In this document: positions 34,661-64,000 of the stretch, one piece after another
Layout: every line of letters begins with the position of its first letter
Position numbering within the stretch: the first letter of the stretch is position 1
Source: Lanius collurio
Lineage: Eukaryota; Chordata; Aves; Passeriformes; Laniidae
Assembly (NCBI GenBank): GCA_020086605.1
Contig: JACBWW010000008.1
Span: forward strand, 19,804,643-19,868,642
Length of the DNA: 64,000 nt
Reading direction: 5' to 3'
Translations under genes and position numbers: made by a program
Notes under the pieces: generated by a model
Database searches by the model: none
What the model was told of the DNA's origin: nothing
The model's input: only the letters and a program-made list of their open reading frames with translations

Positions 34661-37600
34661 TTCTGATGCAGATGAAACAAGTCAAGAGTGTCTTCAAATC
34701 GCATAAATACGCGCAGCGAAACAAGCATACTGGGTAACAGCCGCAACAGAGGAGCACTCACACGTAAGCACCTCATGCATCATTTAGGGCACAGGCAAGG
34801 GAATAATTCAAGTGGTGATCCCTCTTAAAACTAACAAATGTATTCCACTTAATGGCTTGGAAACAGACTGCAGCCCATCAGCAACATAAAAAGAATAACA
34901 GGACTGAAAATCAGAAGGAACGTTGCCATTAAGATGCTGTGAAATTAGTAAATGGAAATACAAAGTCCTGAGTAGTGTGCCTCCTATTAAGCACGGACAG
35001 TCCTTGCTAAGCAGACACTCTCCAAGAACAGATATTGAATTTTAATAAAGCAATCAGTACATCAAGAAGTCTTGGCCTCAATTCAGGAAGAGATCCATTA
35101 CAGACAACAAATAGTTTATCCTGCACTAGTGTCACATGCAACAGAAGCAGTAGATTGACTCATTTCAACTTCCATGACTTGTGTAGATCAGGTTTTTTCA
35201 TTTTAACACACAAACTCAACATCCACTCCAACTTCTAGACCACTCATTAGCCTTCACCCTCCTTAGTTAACCATCAGATTAAGTCAGGTAGCCCATTTGC
35301 TTCCCTCTTTATTTTTGAATGATGCTGCCAATCTCACCATCATCCATAACCTCAGTGTGAGGCTGTACTGTAAACTGCTTTAGTTTCTAAACTCCCCTTG
35401 CTCTTTGAAGTAAACAATAGCATGCATAGTGATATTTTGAAAACTTGCATTTGTTTTACTATGAGGTAACAGATAAAACAAAAATGTGGTTTAAAAGAAG
35501 GAGATGTAAACTGCTCTTTGGTACAGCAGATTTTTTTTCTTCTTTAGTGAGAAAAAAAGAAAGAGCAGGACCAGACGCTTAATTATGTTTCATTAGTGAA
35601 CTTCTATTCTAGACTTGGTCTGATTAATTGCCCATTCTCACAGATTAATACATTGTTTTTACTGATACACTGAAAGTTGACTGCTCAATCTTTTAAAATT
35701 ATGAAAAGTTGCACCAGACCTAACAGACAAGTTTAAACATTTGTTTAACTTTTAAAAACCTTGAGTCATCCCTCTGCCTGCCTCAGGGCTGCGTACATGC
35801 TTAAATTTAAGCTTCCACAATCTTAAATGTCTGTGTGCACACTGGGCTGCAGCACTTAGGAGATTCCAGGATGCAGAGGGCATTTAATGATAGCATCAGT
35901 AACTGTTTCAGCTACTACCATTTGTAACAAGTGAATAGTAAAGAGAAAAACATCTTACAAAAGTGATGTCATTTACCAAAAGCCATTTGCCACAGAAGAC
36001 GGGAAACTTTTAGAATACAACAGAAATCCTGCCAAAAAATGTGTTCCATATCCATACTTTGAGACACTTTTATCCACTTTGCACATGAATGCTCTACAAG
36101 AACTAACTCTGCTGCCCTGAGGGTGGGAGCAAAGAGAAGCAACTGTTTTGAAACACAAGGAAGGAAGTGCCTTCCACAGAAGACTCAACTGTTTTCACTA
36201 CTGATGCCTCTCTACCCGTATTGTTTGGGCTGGTGATTCACAAGTAACTGCTCTGCTCTGGATGATCCCTTCTTAAAGAGAAGCATTTCCACTGTCTCTG
36301 TTGGCAGGGTGAGACAGGAGACCGCAGAAGTACTGCTAAAAATCTGACCCTTACTGCAAATCCATTTGTTATCTGTAGAAGTTCGGTTAACAAAAATATT
36401 TCTCTTTTGAATTATGTATGGCCACACCCTATAAAGTTACTGACTACTGTATCATTACGGTGAGCCTGTATTAATTAACACTGGCAAAGAAAAGAGAATT
36501 TTGTAGTTTGGTGGAAAAATTAGGTGCATTTTCATTGACCAGTCTGCAAACTGACCTTGCAATATTTAATCATGCAGTCTTAACAAAAGCAGGTTTTATG
36601 GAAAACATATACTGAATTTTACCTCAGAAAGTTACAGACTTGGTTTTAACCAAGAAACTCATTAGGCTGATTTCTACCTATGCCAATAACTTGAACCAGT
36701 TCACTCCTCTAAGTGTAAGGAGGAGGGCATGAGAACAGACTTTGATTGACTTATGCCATTGCAAGACACAAATAAAAACCATGAGTGTCCTTCTATTCCC
36801 TACTGCTTTCATTTGTGGGGAAGAACAATCCAGTGAAACTAGTTCTGATTTTGATTTCAATTTCTGAGTATGCATAACTCAATTTTTCAGTAGCTTTTTT
36901 TGAGTAGCTTGTCATTAGAACTCTACTAGCATCAACCTCCATGCAAGGCTGCATTTAACAAGTAAAAAAATTAACTATGTCGTTCTTAAATTTCACTTTA
37001 GAGTAACATAAAAATTCAACAACAGCAGTACCCTCAAAACCATGCTCTTAAATTACTGGTTTATGACTACAGCCTTAGTTGAAATGCAACACATTGTCCA
37101 AGCCTATGATTAACATATCACTGAATAAGCAACAACAATGGGTGTGACAACCAACTCTGAAGGGGAAAGAAGCACCTAAGATTTGTAAATGCTCACTGGT
37201 CAAAAGGAACGAGTCAAAGACTCCGCAATCAATCAGAACGTTTTATTAGTAGATGACACACTTGGCATGGAAACTGGTGTTTGTCCCTGACCTACTATAT
37301 AAGCACACAGATTATAGTGGGTTTTTGATAAAAGGGGTAGGGGGAGAGAGAAAGGACCACCACAATCCATTGTGTGCCTTAAGTCAGCTCCCCTACAATG
37401 GGCAACACCTGTATGACTCTAATAGGACATAGTTTTAGAGGCAGACTCCACAAACTGCTCAAATCTAACAAAAGGCATAAAAAAATGTACCAATTGCTAT
37501 GTTTTGCAGTGTGCATCTACCAGTGTTTAATACACACTCAAAGGTTTTAATGCCTAAGTGCAATTATTTGTGAATCTTCTTAATCTGTGCTCTAGAGAAG

Positions 37601-38269
37601 ATTCATTGCTCAAGAAGAGAAGCAGGTGTTTTGCTAAGAATGCCACAAAGCCATTATCAGTTTCCGAATAGAGAATTACGCAATACTTCCTTCCCATCAC
37701 ATTTTCCTTCACAGCACTGCAACATCACAACAGCTGTAATTGCAATCTGTTAAAGGGCAGATAATGTTAATCTGCTAGCAAAGAAGGGATGTTTTATTCC
37801 CAGAGTAATATCTCAGTGGTTTATTACAGAATTTTTTTTTACATGTTTTCATCCTATGGTAATTCATCAAGATTCCCAAGCCTTTTACTCCAATTGCAAA
37901 AGCAGAGAAATGTAATTAAATCCAACCGTACAAACAGGCTAAAGGAATTACTGAAAATCCCATGTGGCTTTAATAGCAGGACTACAAGGCACCATTTCTT
38001 GTAATTTTCCACCCCAAGACCACACTGAGCAGACTCTTCATGACAACTACAACCAGCATGAGTTACTCCTGGCAGAGAGTCACTATATGAAGGGAGAGCT
38101 GCAGCAGTTTGTAGTAACCAAACAAATGAAGCAAGTTTCTCATGTACACTTTAACAAAGAACACAGAAAAAGGAAAAAGGCTATGTAGATGAGAACAGCT
38201 TCTCATACAAATATTCTTCTCTTACACCTACCACTGCCTACTAAATCATATCACAAAATGCCATGTTGA
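34661..38269. other. Intergenic sequence between IL31RA and DDX4, no gene seen
   Basis: AT-rich sequence with only short, unsupported open frames and no recognisable protein similarity. It contains whatever distal promoter sequence IL31RA has. Confidence 0.5.
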
Positions 38270-38412
38270 CTCATTTTTTGAACAATCCCAGGGACTGCAA
38301 CTCTACCACCAACCTGGGGAGCCAGATGGAATGCTTAACAATTTCTTTCATAAGTTTTTCCTAATAACCAATATAAACCTCCCCTGGTGCAACCTGAGGC
38401 CATTTCCACTTG
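38270..38412 (-). mobile_element. CR1 3'-end fragment, disrupted
   Basis: Complement of a CR1 3' end (caatcccagggactgcaact, ataaacctcccctggtgcaa, ctgaggccatttccacttgt), cut off where a second CR1 3' end begins at tcatagaatcacagaatcag. Confidence 0.75.
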
Positions 38413-39545
38413 TCATAGAATCACAGAATCAGTAAGGTTGGAAAAGATCTCCAAGATGATTGAGTCCAGCCTTTGATCAAACATCAACTATCAACTAAAC
38501 CACAGCACTAAGGGCCAAGTCCAGGAGTTTTCTGCAATCTTCCAAGCACAGTGACTCCATCATCTCACTAGGCAGCCCATTCCAGTGCCTTCTCGCCCCC
38601 TTCTTCATCCCTTCTGTGAAGAACTTCTCCCTGAAACTCAACCTGAAAACCCCCTGGTGCAGCCTAAGGTCATTTCCTCTCATCCTGTCACTGGCTGCCG
38701 GGGAGAAGATATGACCTCTACCCAGATCCCACCTCCTCCTAGGTTGCTCTGAGCCTCCTTTTCTCCAGCTCCCTCAGCCACTCCTCACAGGATTTGTGCT
38801 CCAGACCCTTCTCCAGCTCCCTTCTCTGGACTCCTTCCAGAACCTCAATGTCTTTCTTGCAGTGAGGGGCCCAGAACTGGACACAGCACTCGAGGTGTGG
38901 CCTCACCAGTGCCCAGTACAGGGGACAATCCCTGCCCTGGTCCTGCTGGCCACACCATTGCTGATCCAGGCCAGGATGCCATTGGCCTTCTTGGCCACCT
39001 GGGCACACCCTGGCTGCTCATGTTCAGCTGCTGTCCCCAGCACCCCCAGGTCCTTTCCAGCCCCTCTGCCCCAGCCTGTGGCACTGCCTGGGGTTGTTGT
39101 GACCCAAGGGCAGGACCCAGCATTGGGCCTTGTTGAACTTCACACCACTGGCCTCAGCCCATGGATCCAGCCTGTCCAGATCCCTCTGCAGAGCCTTCCT
39201 GCCCTCCAGCAGATCAACATTCCCATACAACTTGGCTTCATTTGTGGACTGAGGGTGGACTCAATCCTCTCATCTAGATCACTGATGAAGATATTAAACA
39301 GAAGTTGAGCCCAGGGGAACCCCACCCGTGACTGGCCACCAGCTGGCTGTAACTCCACTCGCTACCACTCTCAAGGCCTGGACATCCTGGCAGTTTCTAC
39401 CAAGTGAACAGAGCACCTGTTCAAGCCACGGACTACCAGCATTTCCATGAGAATGCTATGGGAAACTGTGTCAAAGGCTTTATTAAAGTCCAGGTAGACG
39501 ACACTAAATACTCTGTGAAACTGCTCAGAATGGAAAACAGTTAAG
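38413..39545 (-). mobile_element. CR1 LINE, 5'-truncated with intact 3' end
   Basis: The 3' terminus (complement of a GATTCTGTGATTCTATGA end) lies at about 38,413-38,432. To the right come ORF2 pieces on the minus strand: [33 protein letters not shown], and, farther right, RT core VVYLDFNKAFDTVSHSIL (near 39,480). Stops and frameshifts make it inactive. This is the longest CR1 copy in the window. It inserted into or beside the fragment on its left. Confidence 0.88.
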
Positions 39546-40270
39546 AGGTAAAACACTTCACTAACAAGTCTCTAACATGCATATCTGAGGTACATCTTGG
39601 TGACTGAAGAATACAATATGGAAGTACAACTGCTTTTTATAAAATGAAACATCTGTAGCTTGGAAAGGAGCTAAAGATCAACCTGAATTTGAGATAGTAG
39701 AGGTACTAGCTAAGGCACCACATTTCTGGAACAGGACCAACAGTTTAGGAAATATCTCAGACACATTACTTGTTTCCAAGTCTGAAATTCTCATAAAGGA
39801 TTCATAGAATGATTTGAACTCCTCTCTTTCCTATCTGGCCACTCACAATTGTACCTTCCAAGAAGTCAGAACACCAAGTCTTAGTTGGTAAGGCTGGCCG
39901 TTTTTGTTGCTGTGGGCTGAGGTCAGGTTTTTCCTCATGACTTGTCAGACGTCTCACGAAGGGTACATCAGCATTTAGTTAAGACTAACATGCTATCAGT
40001 TACCCACACCTTCTAATAAATCACTGCTTTATATTCTTAAATTCTATATATTGTACTTGCAGTCTACATGTACAAAAACTCCCAAAGTGGTTCAGAGAGG
40101 GTGGATTACATATTCAGCAGTCTAGACAGTAGATGTAAATAAAGTACATTAATTTCTAGGCTGATCGCTAAATGAGCTGATCAACTACTACAAAAAAATT
40201 TATACTGCAAGCTCAGAAATTCATTTGTTCTTGTGAAGAATGTTCCTTTGCTTAGTACAATTGTGTATAC

Positions 40271-40301
40271 TGCATATGACCTTATCTTAAGGTCATATGC
40301 A
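40271..40301. repeat. Perfect 14-bp inverted repeat with 3-nt loop
   Basis: Left arm TGCATATGACCTTA (40271-40284), loop TCT, right arm TAAGGTCATATGCA (40288-40301), with no mismatches. The arms contain TGACCT (40277-40282) and AGGTCA (40290-40295), an everted pair of nuclear-receptor half-sites separated by 7 nt. The function is not known. Confidence 0.9.
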
Positions 40302-43190
40302 AAATAATCTCTTAAGGAAACACAAGACTTCAATGTAATTTAATGTGACTGGCAAGTTTAGACCAGGAAGCCCACAAAATACTGCTGCTGGGACAGCTTC
40401 ACAGTTTCAGCTGAAACATGGTAATGATCCTAAAGGAAGAAATCCAGCATTTTTAAGCAGTGGGAGTGGAAGGGCAGAGTTGATGAAGACAAAAGAATTA
40501 TTGAGGAAGAATTACTGAGAAGTCATCTGGCTGTTTTCATCTCCCTGCTACTAGTGGTAAAGGCACTAAGAGGCCAAAGTTGAGTCAAATTCTTTCAGTA
40601 CAAACCTCATACATCTTTCCAGAACAAAAAGTCTTTGTAAACAACCATCCCATCTCCTATGACCATGTATACTTCATTTTAAAGAGTGGAGGATGAGCAA
40701 AGAACAGCACTTAAAGCTGGGAGATAAGGATTAGGTACCGAAAACTGTTTTAGCTGACTTGGTTACAGAAGGAGGGAAAAGACAACAGTGCAAGGAAATC
40801 ATGCCTGACAGTACTGCACTGCAGGAAGAAGGACAAACTCATTTAACACCAAAATTAGCTGACTACAGTCACTATTCCATAGTTTTCTAAGACAGTATCA
40901 GCAGGCAACATGTACATTTACAGTGAGAAAAATACGATTCCTACTTATATAAGGGTATCAGGATCTGAAAGGTAAATCAGATTTATTTAGAAGCATAAAA
41001 AGACGACATTTTCAGGAGTTTGGCACCCAAATAATTTGTCTAGTCAACTCTAAACAAAGTGCTGATTCTCCAGTCTTGAATACAAAGTAGTTCCTCTAAA
41101 TGTCCTTTCTCATCAGAGTATTTTTTCTGCTTAATAAAAAGAAATAAAAGCCAAACTCATTACATTTAGAAGTGCCAAAGACTGTACTGTAGTTACTTTG
41201 ACTGAAATAAATATAAAGCATAAAACAACATAAATAAACATAAACATAAGCATAAAATAAAAAACATTTAATATTTACACTGCAAGCACTACTGAACTAC
41301 AGTCTAGAATTAGTTTTACTGGATGTCAATACTCTCCTTAAGCTATCTAGAAAAAATACAAGTATCAGATAAATTTGAAGAGACTGTGCTGAAATGTAAG
41401 ATTCCCAAGTCCATGGTCCACACTCCATAATCAAATGATTTTATCTACTGTTGCTTATTAGTTAATGGAGTTAAGACATGGAAACAGTCATACCATAAAA
41501 CTCTCAGGCAACTGAGGGTTTGTAAGAAATGTTATTGCCAAAGACTGACACTAACCACACACAACAGCAGTCACACGCAGAAGTAAAATCATCAATGACA
41601 GAATAGTATTTTTACCTTTCATAATTTCTGAAGTACAGAGCATATACAGACATCCACATTTGACCAAGACCCATCCATTTATGGTGTCACTGAAGACAAA
41701 GTTCTGACAGATGTTAAATATTCCCCTCTTCTGTCACCAGGGAATTCCCTGGAACTGCTGGACAGCACATTCAAATTACTAAACTTGGCTAACAGAAAAA
41801 TCAAAACAAAACAACCCTTATTATTACCTAACATTGAAGCTTCACACTTTGTCTTAAAAAGGAATACAAATTTTGCATAAAGCCAGCTACACACTGAAAA
41901 TACTCAGCAAGCTAGCTTTTTGTTCCCAGCCCTTTAACTGAGGTCAAGAAAGAGAGATGGGTCTATTATTTTGCATTTTTAAAGCTAATTCATAGGCGAA
42001 TGCAAACTCCCACAAGGATTATAAACAAAGACATGTTTTTGGAATAGATCATTTATGTCTTCAGCGGACTACAGTCTGTGTTCCTATTTGCCAAAACATT
42101 CTGGAGGATTTTAATCAACCTGGCATCAGTTTCGCAGACATTCCATTTTTTTTTTGTTTTTTTTCAGAACTCTTGCTCACAGTCCTTCAATTCTTACAGC
42201 AATAATGTTTGAGTTGAGATGCAACTCTTCATCAGCAAAGTTAAGCACACTGTGAAAGCTTTGCTTTATTCAGTTACTACCTGAAGATTCCTTACAACTT
42301 GTCCATAGCACATGAACAGCCTCCAGATCAAATGCTGTGAATTATTAATTTATATTTTCCTTTAGTGACAAGAACTGGAAATAGTGTGTGCTCAAACTGG
42401 CATTAAAAGAAAACACATGCTGTCAATGCTGTTTTATACATACCATAAAAACTGAAAAAATCCATGTCCATAGTTCAATGAAATGTTTGATGTTATTGCT
42501 CAACACCAGTCTGTCAAGAACCTTCAATTTAATCTTGAACTAAAGTTCCAATACAAATTGCAATCTTTACAAAAACATGGAGGTAAAAGATGTGGGAAAA
42601 ACATCCAATGATCTGAGTTCAGCACAAATTACAAGTAGTAGAATCACCTAAAAGGAATCACAGGTATGTGTTTACATTGTTCTCAGGTTTAAATCAGTTC
42701 AGCAAAATCTTTTAAGAACACTTACCCTGATTCGCCACCAGGAGGACAAGAGAATCCCCTTGAGTAAAGAAGGTATTGACATGGTATTTTCCAGTAAGTT
42801 TTTCAACGCGTTCTCCATGTAAGATTACTTTAGTGCAAAAATAAACAAGCAGCTGACAGTGCACTTAATTCCCCACCCCAATTTCCCTTGTCAGCATTTT
42901 TCTCCAGCTGAAAATCACACTGAAACATTTTCCTGCAGATTAAATATTTAAAAGACTCACAAAGCTTGAAACAAAACTAAGTATTTTATCTTTCTGCAAA
43001 TATTGCGTTTCAAGTTTTTTATTCCGCTTAATTCTATTTCTCCTTCACAGCAGACCTGGCCCTTCCAGCTCTCACCCTCCATGACTTTTCATCTTTGAAT
43101 TATTTCTAAAGCATTCTATGGACTGGTTTGTTGGTTCCACTTTTTTTATGAGAGCTTGCAGCTCTATGTTAGAACAGCCACCATTTTTTT

Positions 43191-43216
43191 TCATTTGCAC
43201 CTTTCTGTGCAAATGA
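43191..43216. repeat. Perfect 10-bp inverted repeat with 6-nt loop
   Basis: TCATTTGCAC (43191-43200), loop CTTTCT, GTGCAAATGA (43207-43216). Each arm contains ATTTGCA/TGCAAAT, a near-match to the POU octamer. Confidence 0.85.
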
Positions 43217-43837
43217 TTATAAAGAATGGGGCTAGAATAGTTGTTTTATAGAAAATCTAACAATTGCAGAACTCTCTGTTGCTTGACCACAACTCCCAAG
43301 TTGTAAGATGGGAGACAAAGCAAAAAAGTACCCAGTGACCTAAGTGGTCCTTTAAACAATGCTAAGCCACAGCCCCTTCAAGTGTTTACTCTAGGTTACA
43401 ATGACTCTTTCCTTCGACTTCTCTTCACAGAAACAGGCAAGTTTTATCAGCTCATAGCTTCTTCCGACAGCTACAGTTCACTCGCACTTACTGTAGTCAG
43501 CTATCAAAAGCACCCTCAGTTTACCTGAAATTCAGAATAGGTACAAAAAGCTTCAAGGATACTTCTCAGGAAGAGGAGTCATACTGCTCATGGTATTTTA
43601 CTCTGAATTATTAACATCATGATTAAATACATCTACTGCTTATAAGTTGCAATTTAAGTATACTATCCTTCCAGCTCACTTCCAAGTACACAATTAAGAC
43701 TTTACTCTTTATGCATAATATATAGCAGTAAAATTACAATCTACAAAAATAACAGTATTTCTCTAAGTAGATATTTAAGTATTTTGAAAAGATATTCATA
43801 CAAAGAATGACAGACCACTCCTTCACAATGACTAGAT

Positions 43838-43930
43838 CCACTGACATTTACAAGTCCCTTTCAACTCAAACTATCCTATGATTCTATAAAATACCCCTAA
43901 ACAAATATGCCTAAAAACCCGCAATGAGAG
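43838..43930 (+). mobile_element. CR1-like tail with conserved flank, copy 1
   Basis: Sense tail gacatttacaagtccctttc... ctatgattctat followed by accctaaacaaatatgccta-type sequence. The same tail plus the same 3' flank recurs at 48,940-49,030, so the flank belongs to the repeat rather than to unique DNA. Confidence 0.65.
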
Positions 43931-44577
43931 ATTCCCTAGTGCTGCCCAGTCAGTTCTGGTTCTCGCTAACCTAGGTACTAAGCCTTCAGTCCTGTAAGCA
44001 GAGGTTAGAAGTATTATTTCCCTGGATTAAGTGGGAAGACTGTACAAGAAATAGTGCTAAGTAGAAGAGAAGCTTGTAAGCTTGTTCAGCTGTGCAAAAT
44101 ACTACAAATTATAATGATCTTGCCCTTTTCATTTGGGACCCAATGATACACACATCTTTGTGGCACACTGTATGAATAAAGGAAAAAAAAAAAACTTCAA
44201 AGAGCGAGCAACTTTATAGAAATCTAAAACTGTGAATGACTCCTTACCTCCTACAGCTTCTGCAAGCCTTGAAAATTTTTTGGATATAAGGCCCCAAGCT
44301 TGTTCTAAAGCAAACATTTCCACAAGAGATAGCAGAAGCGCATTTATGTCAGTCAAAGCTAAAAATACTTTACTAGATGCAACATAGGATTCCATCCTTC
44401 TTAGAAGATGGCTCTGTAAAAAACATGTGTTTTCACTAAATTGTGGGAGTAGCCACTGACCTTTAGTTCCATTTGTAGATGCAAATGTTCCATGCATGTC
44501 AAAGTAATACTAGTTCATGAAACTGCAATGACATACAGTTGATACAAAGGCAACAATCAAAGTGCACTTCTCAAACT

Positions 44578-44583
44578 TTTATT
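44578..44583 (-). terminator. DDX4: Probable DDX4 polyadenylation signal
   Basis: AATAAA on the minus strand (plus-strand tttatt), about 205 nt after the DDX4 stop codon. It is the first canonical signal downstream. Cleavage would be expected 10-30 nt further, near 44,555. Confidence 0.55.
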
Positions 44584-44785
44584 AACTGCTTAAGAGCTGT
44601 TTAACAGATCCTTAAATCATCATAACACAAGATTCGAACTTTTTAACTGACATGTTACAAAAAAGGAACAAGGTTTAGGTGAACTCTTACATAAAGTTTT
44701 TTCCCAAACTAGGCCTTCACAAGATTATCTTCTCATGCAACATTTCACTTACAGCACAACAAAATACAAACTAGTTTGGTGTAGT

Positions 44786-62643
<17,858 letters not shown>

Positions 62644-62660
62644 CTGCAGTACAGCATAGC

Positions 62661-63757
62661 ACATAGTTACTGAAGTTTGCCTAATTTTGATGTGCAGGTC
62701 AAATGCCTTACATCTGGTAATTATTCTTCTCAGTCCTTGTTTCATGACTTCACATAAAAGTTCAATATAACTAAGTGATTTGCCTAAACATATAAAAAAA
62801 ATGAAGACAGGAAGTACTTTTTGCCAAGAATTCTGACAGAAAACAGTACTGCTCTTCTGTACAGTTTCAAGAAGTAAATCAAACATTAGGACTTTAACCA
62901 CTTGACTTCACATATGTATATGCTAACCAAGCCACTAACCTAACTTCAACTCTTCAGTAAGGATGCAGATCGAGTCAGACTTCTGGTTTGAGGGCAACTG
63001 ACAGCTTTTTCCCTTCATAGTTTTCTTAACTGGTACTGTAGAATAGGGTGGCAATGCCAGCTGTTGCCTGCTATGAAGCAAGGACTTGAAAATATGTCTT
63101 TCAGATCTACCAAGTTGGTTTTTTGCTTTTTTTACTCAAAAGTGCTTATTCAGTTGCCAGTAACAAGTGTGTAGTGTATTTTTATTTCTAACCCCTTTCC
63201 TTAGTTCTCTCCTGATGGGAAAAGAAATAAACAATCATATGCATAAACAAGGTATTTCTCATTTTAGACCATTAAGTTTTAGGTGTTGTCTAAGATACCA
63301 ACGGCCAGCTTAGGTCACGATTTACTCCTTAGTCCTTATTCTTCAGCTGAACACCTGTTCTATCATACTGTAATGACAAAGAGCATCATCTGGTACAGGA
63401 CACCACGAAGTTCTCCTAGCACAGCATCTGTGGCTTGCTCTCCACCCATGCTTGGTGTCTATACCAGTATATCAGTCAGTTCAGTTTTTCCACACCAGCT
63501 CCAGAGAGACAGAAAAATTACATCTTTAAAGCTCACATGCAAATGACAGTATCCTAAGTATCTATAAATACAACAGGTCTCAAATACAGCTTGTGAGTTA
63601 CCTGACAACTGCTGCTGGAGCATCTACAGTGAAACTGCTTGTCATCACTGCCCTGCATCAAACAAATCTAGCATTCCTCTATCATAATGGGGTTGAACCC
63701 AAAGTATGCAGAAATGGTAAAGAATTTTTTCAAAGAATAAACTGTGCTTTGTTCAAC
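62661..63757. other. DDX4 intron, no exon recognised
   Basis: I looked for further Gly/Phe-rich exons with phase-1 splice sites and saw none. The next DDX4 exon toward the 5' end must lie beyond the window edge. Confidence 0.55.
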
Positions 63758-64000
63758 TGGGGTAGAGTCAATTTCCTTCATAGCAGCTGGAACGGGGCTG
63801 TACTTTGCTGGAAGCAGTGTTGATAATATAAGGATGTTTTTAGTTAGTGCTGAGCAGTGCTCACACTGAATTGGGGCCTTTTTTACTCCTCACCCCACCT
63901 CACCAGCAACAGGAAAAAAGGCGTACAAGACATGATGGGACAGAGCCAGGAAAGCTGATCCCATCCCATGTGGCATCAGGCTCAGCATATAAAGGCAGAG
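63758..64000 (+). mobile_element. Avian ERVL-type LTR, U3 part, cut by window edge
   Basis: Starts TGGGGTAGAGTCAATT and reaches a TATAAA box at 63988-63993. It aligns with the U3 of the LTR at 15,788 (gggctgt.tttg, ttgataata, gctgagcag.gctcacac). Antisense to DDX4. Whether it is a solo LTR or part of a longer element cannot be seen. Confidence 0.7.

Larger units (their letters stand above)
39546..44550. other. Intergenic, 3' of DDX4
   Basis: No gene recognised. It holds the inverted repeats at 40,271-40,301 and 43,191-43,216, an ATAAA-rich stretch at about 41,205-41,275, and a CR1 tail near 43,838. A 122-codon minus-strand frame at 44,129-44,497 has no similarity and ends in A/T-rich sequence. 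Confidence 0.5.

Noticed and set aside
34197..34776. Long overlapping minus-strand frames up to 186 codons
   Set aside because: Stop codons are rare in CpG-island sequence; the consensus donor at 34,253 truncates them and no conserved peptide is visible.
38796..39308. 170-codon plus-strand frame
   Set aside because: Antisense to a CR1 ORF2 remnant on the minus strand; the same spurious frame recurs at the other CR1 copies (2,768 and 29,506).
44129..44497. 122-codon minus-strand frame as a further DDX4 exon
   Set aside because: The DDX4 frame already stops at 44,786 with the conserved ESWD end, and this frame has no VASA-like sequence; it is downstream of the likely poly(A) signal.
62900..63060. 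Possible additional N-terminal DDX4 exon
   Set aside because: The minus-strand translation has no Gly/Phe-rich character and no phase-1 acceptor/donor pair could be matched.

Overview
The window looks like an avian nuclear genome, probably from the Z chromosome, though that placement is inferred. The evidence is CR1-type LINE fragments, avian ERVL-type LTRs, and two vertebrate genes that are neighbours on human 5q11.2 and Z-linked in birds. Both genes are on the minus strand and are split into many small GT-AG exons, which I assembled by hand from splice sites and reading phase.

Layout, left to right. 1-5,920 is intergenic or 3' flank with one CR1 fragment. 5,921-28,340 holds the complete coding region of the gp130-family receptor IL31RA: 15 coding exons, 865 codons, every phase joining. 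A GC-rich CpG island with a perfect GTGAGT donor at 34,248-34,254 is the likely IL31RA promoter and 5' non-coding exon. About 34,660-44,560 is intergenic, with CR1 copies and two notable hairpins. 44,786-62,643 holds the 3' three quarters of DDX4 (VASA): 17 coding exons, with all DEAD-box helicase motifs and a terminal ESWD. The 5' end of DDX4 lies beyond the right edge. The window ends inside an ERVL-type LTR.

The most striking structure is in the DDX4 Gly/Phe-rich N-terminal region. A unit of about 586 bp carrying two phase-1 symmetric exons (81 and 78 nt) is present three times in tandem (about 61,004-62,660). The two exons inside the unit, with their introns, are themselves related, so an older duplication was amplified again. 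The six exons add 159 residues of FKGF/GGFG-type repeats without touching the helicase core. A second notable point is that this IL31RA has an N-terminal Ig-like exon of the gp130 D1 type, which the human receptor lacks, plus a C-terminal extension with an additional tyrosine.

The genes do not form a functional unit. DDX4 is a germline RNA helicase and IL31RA a cytokine receptor; they are conserved head-to-tail neighbours. No prokaryotic-type systems, CRISPR arrays, tRNAs or rRNAs were recognised.
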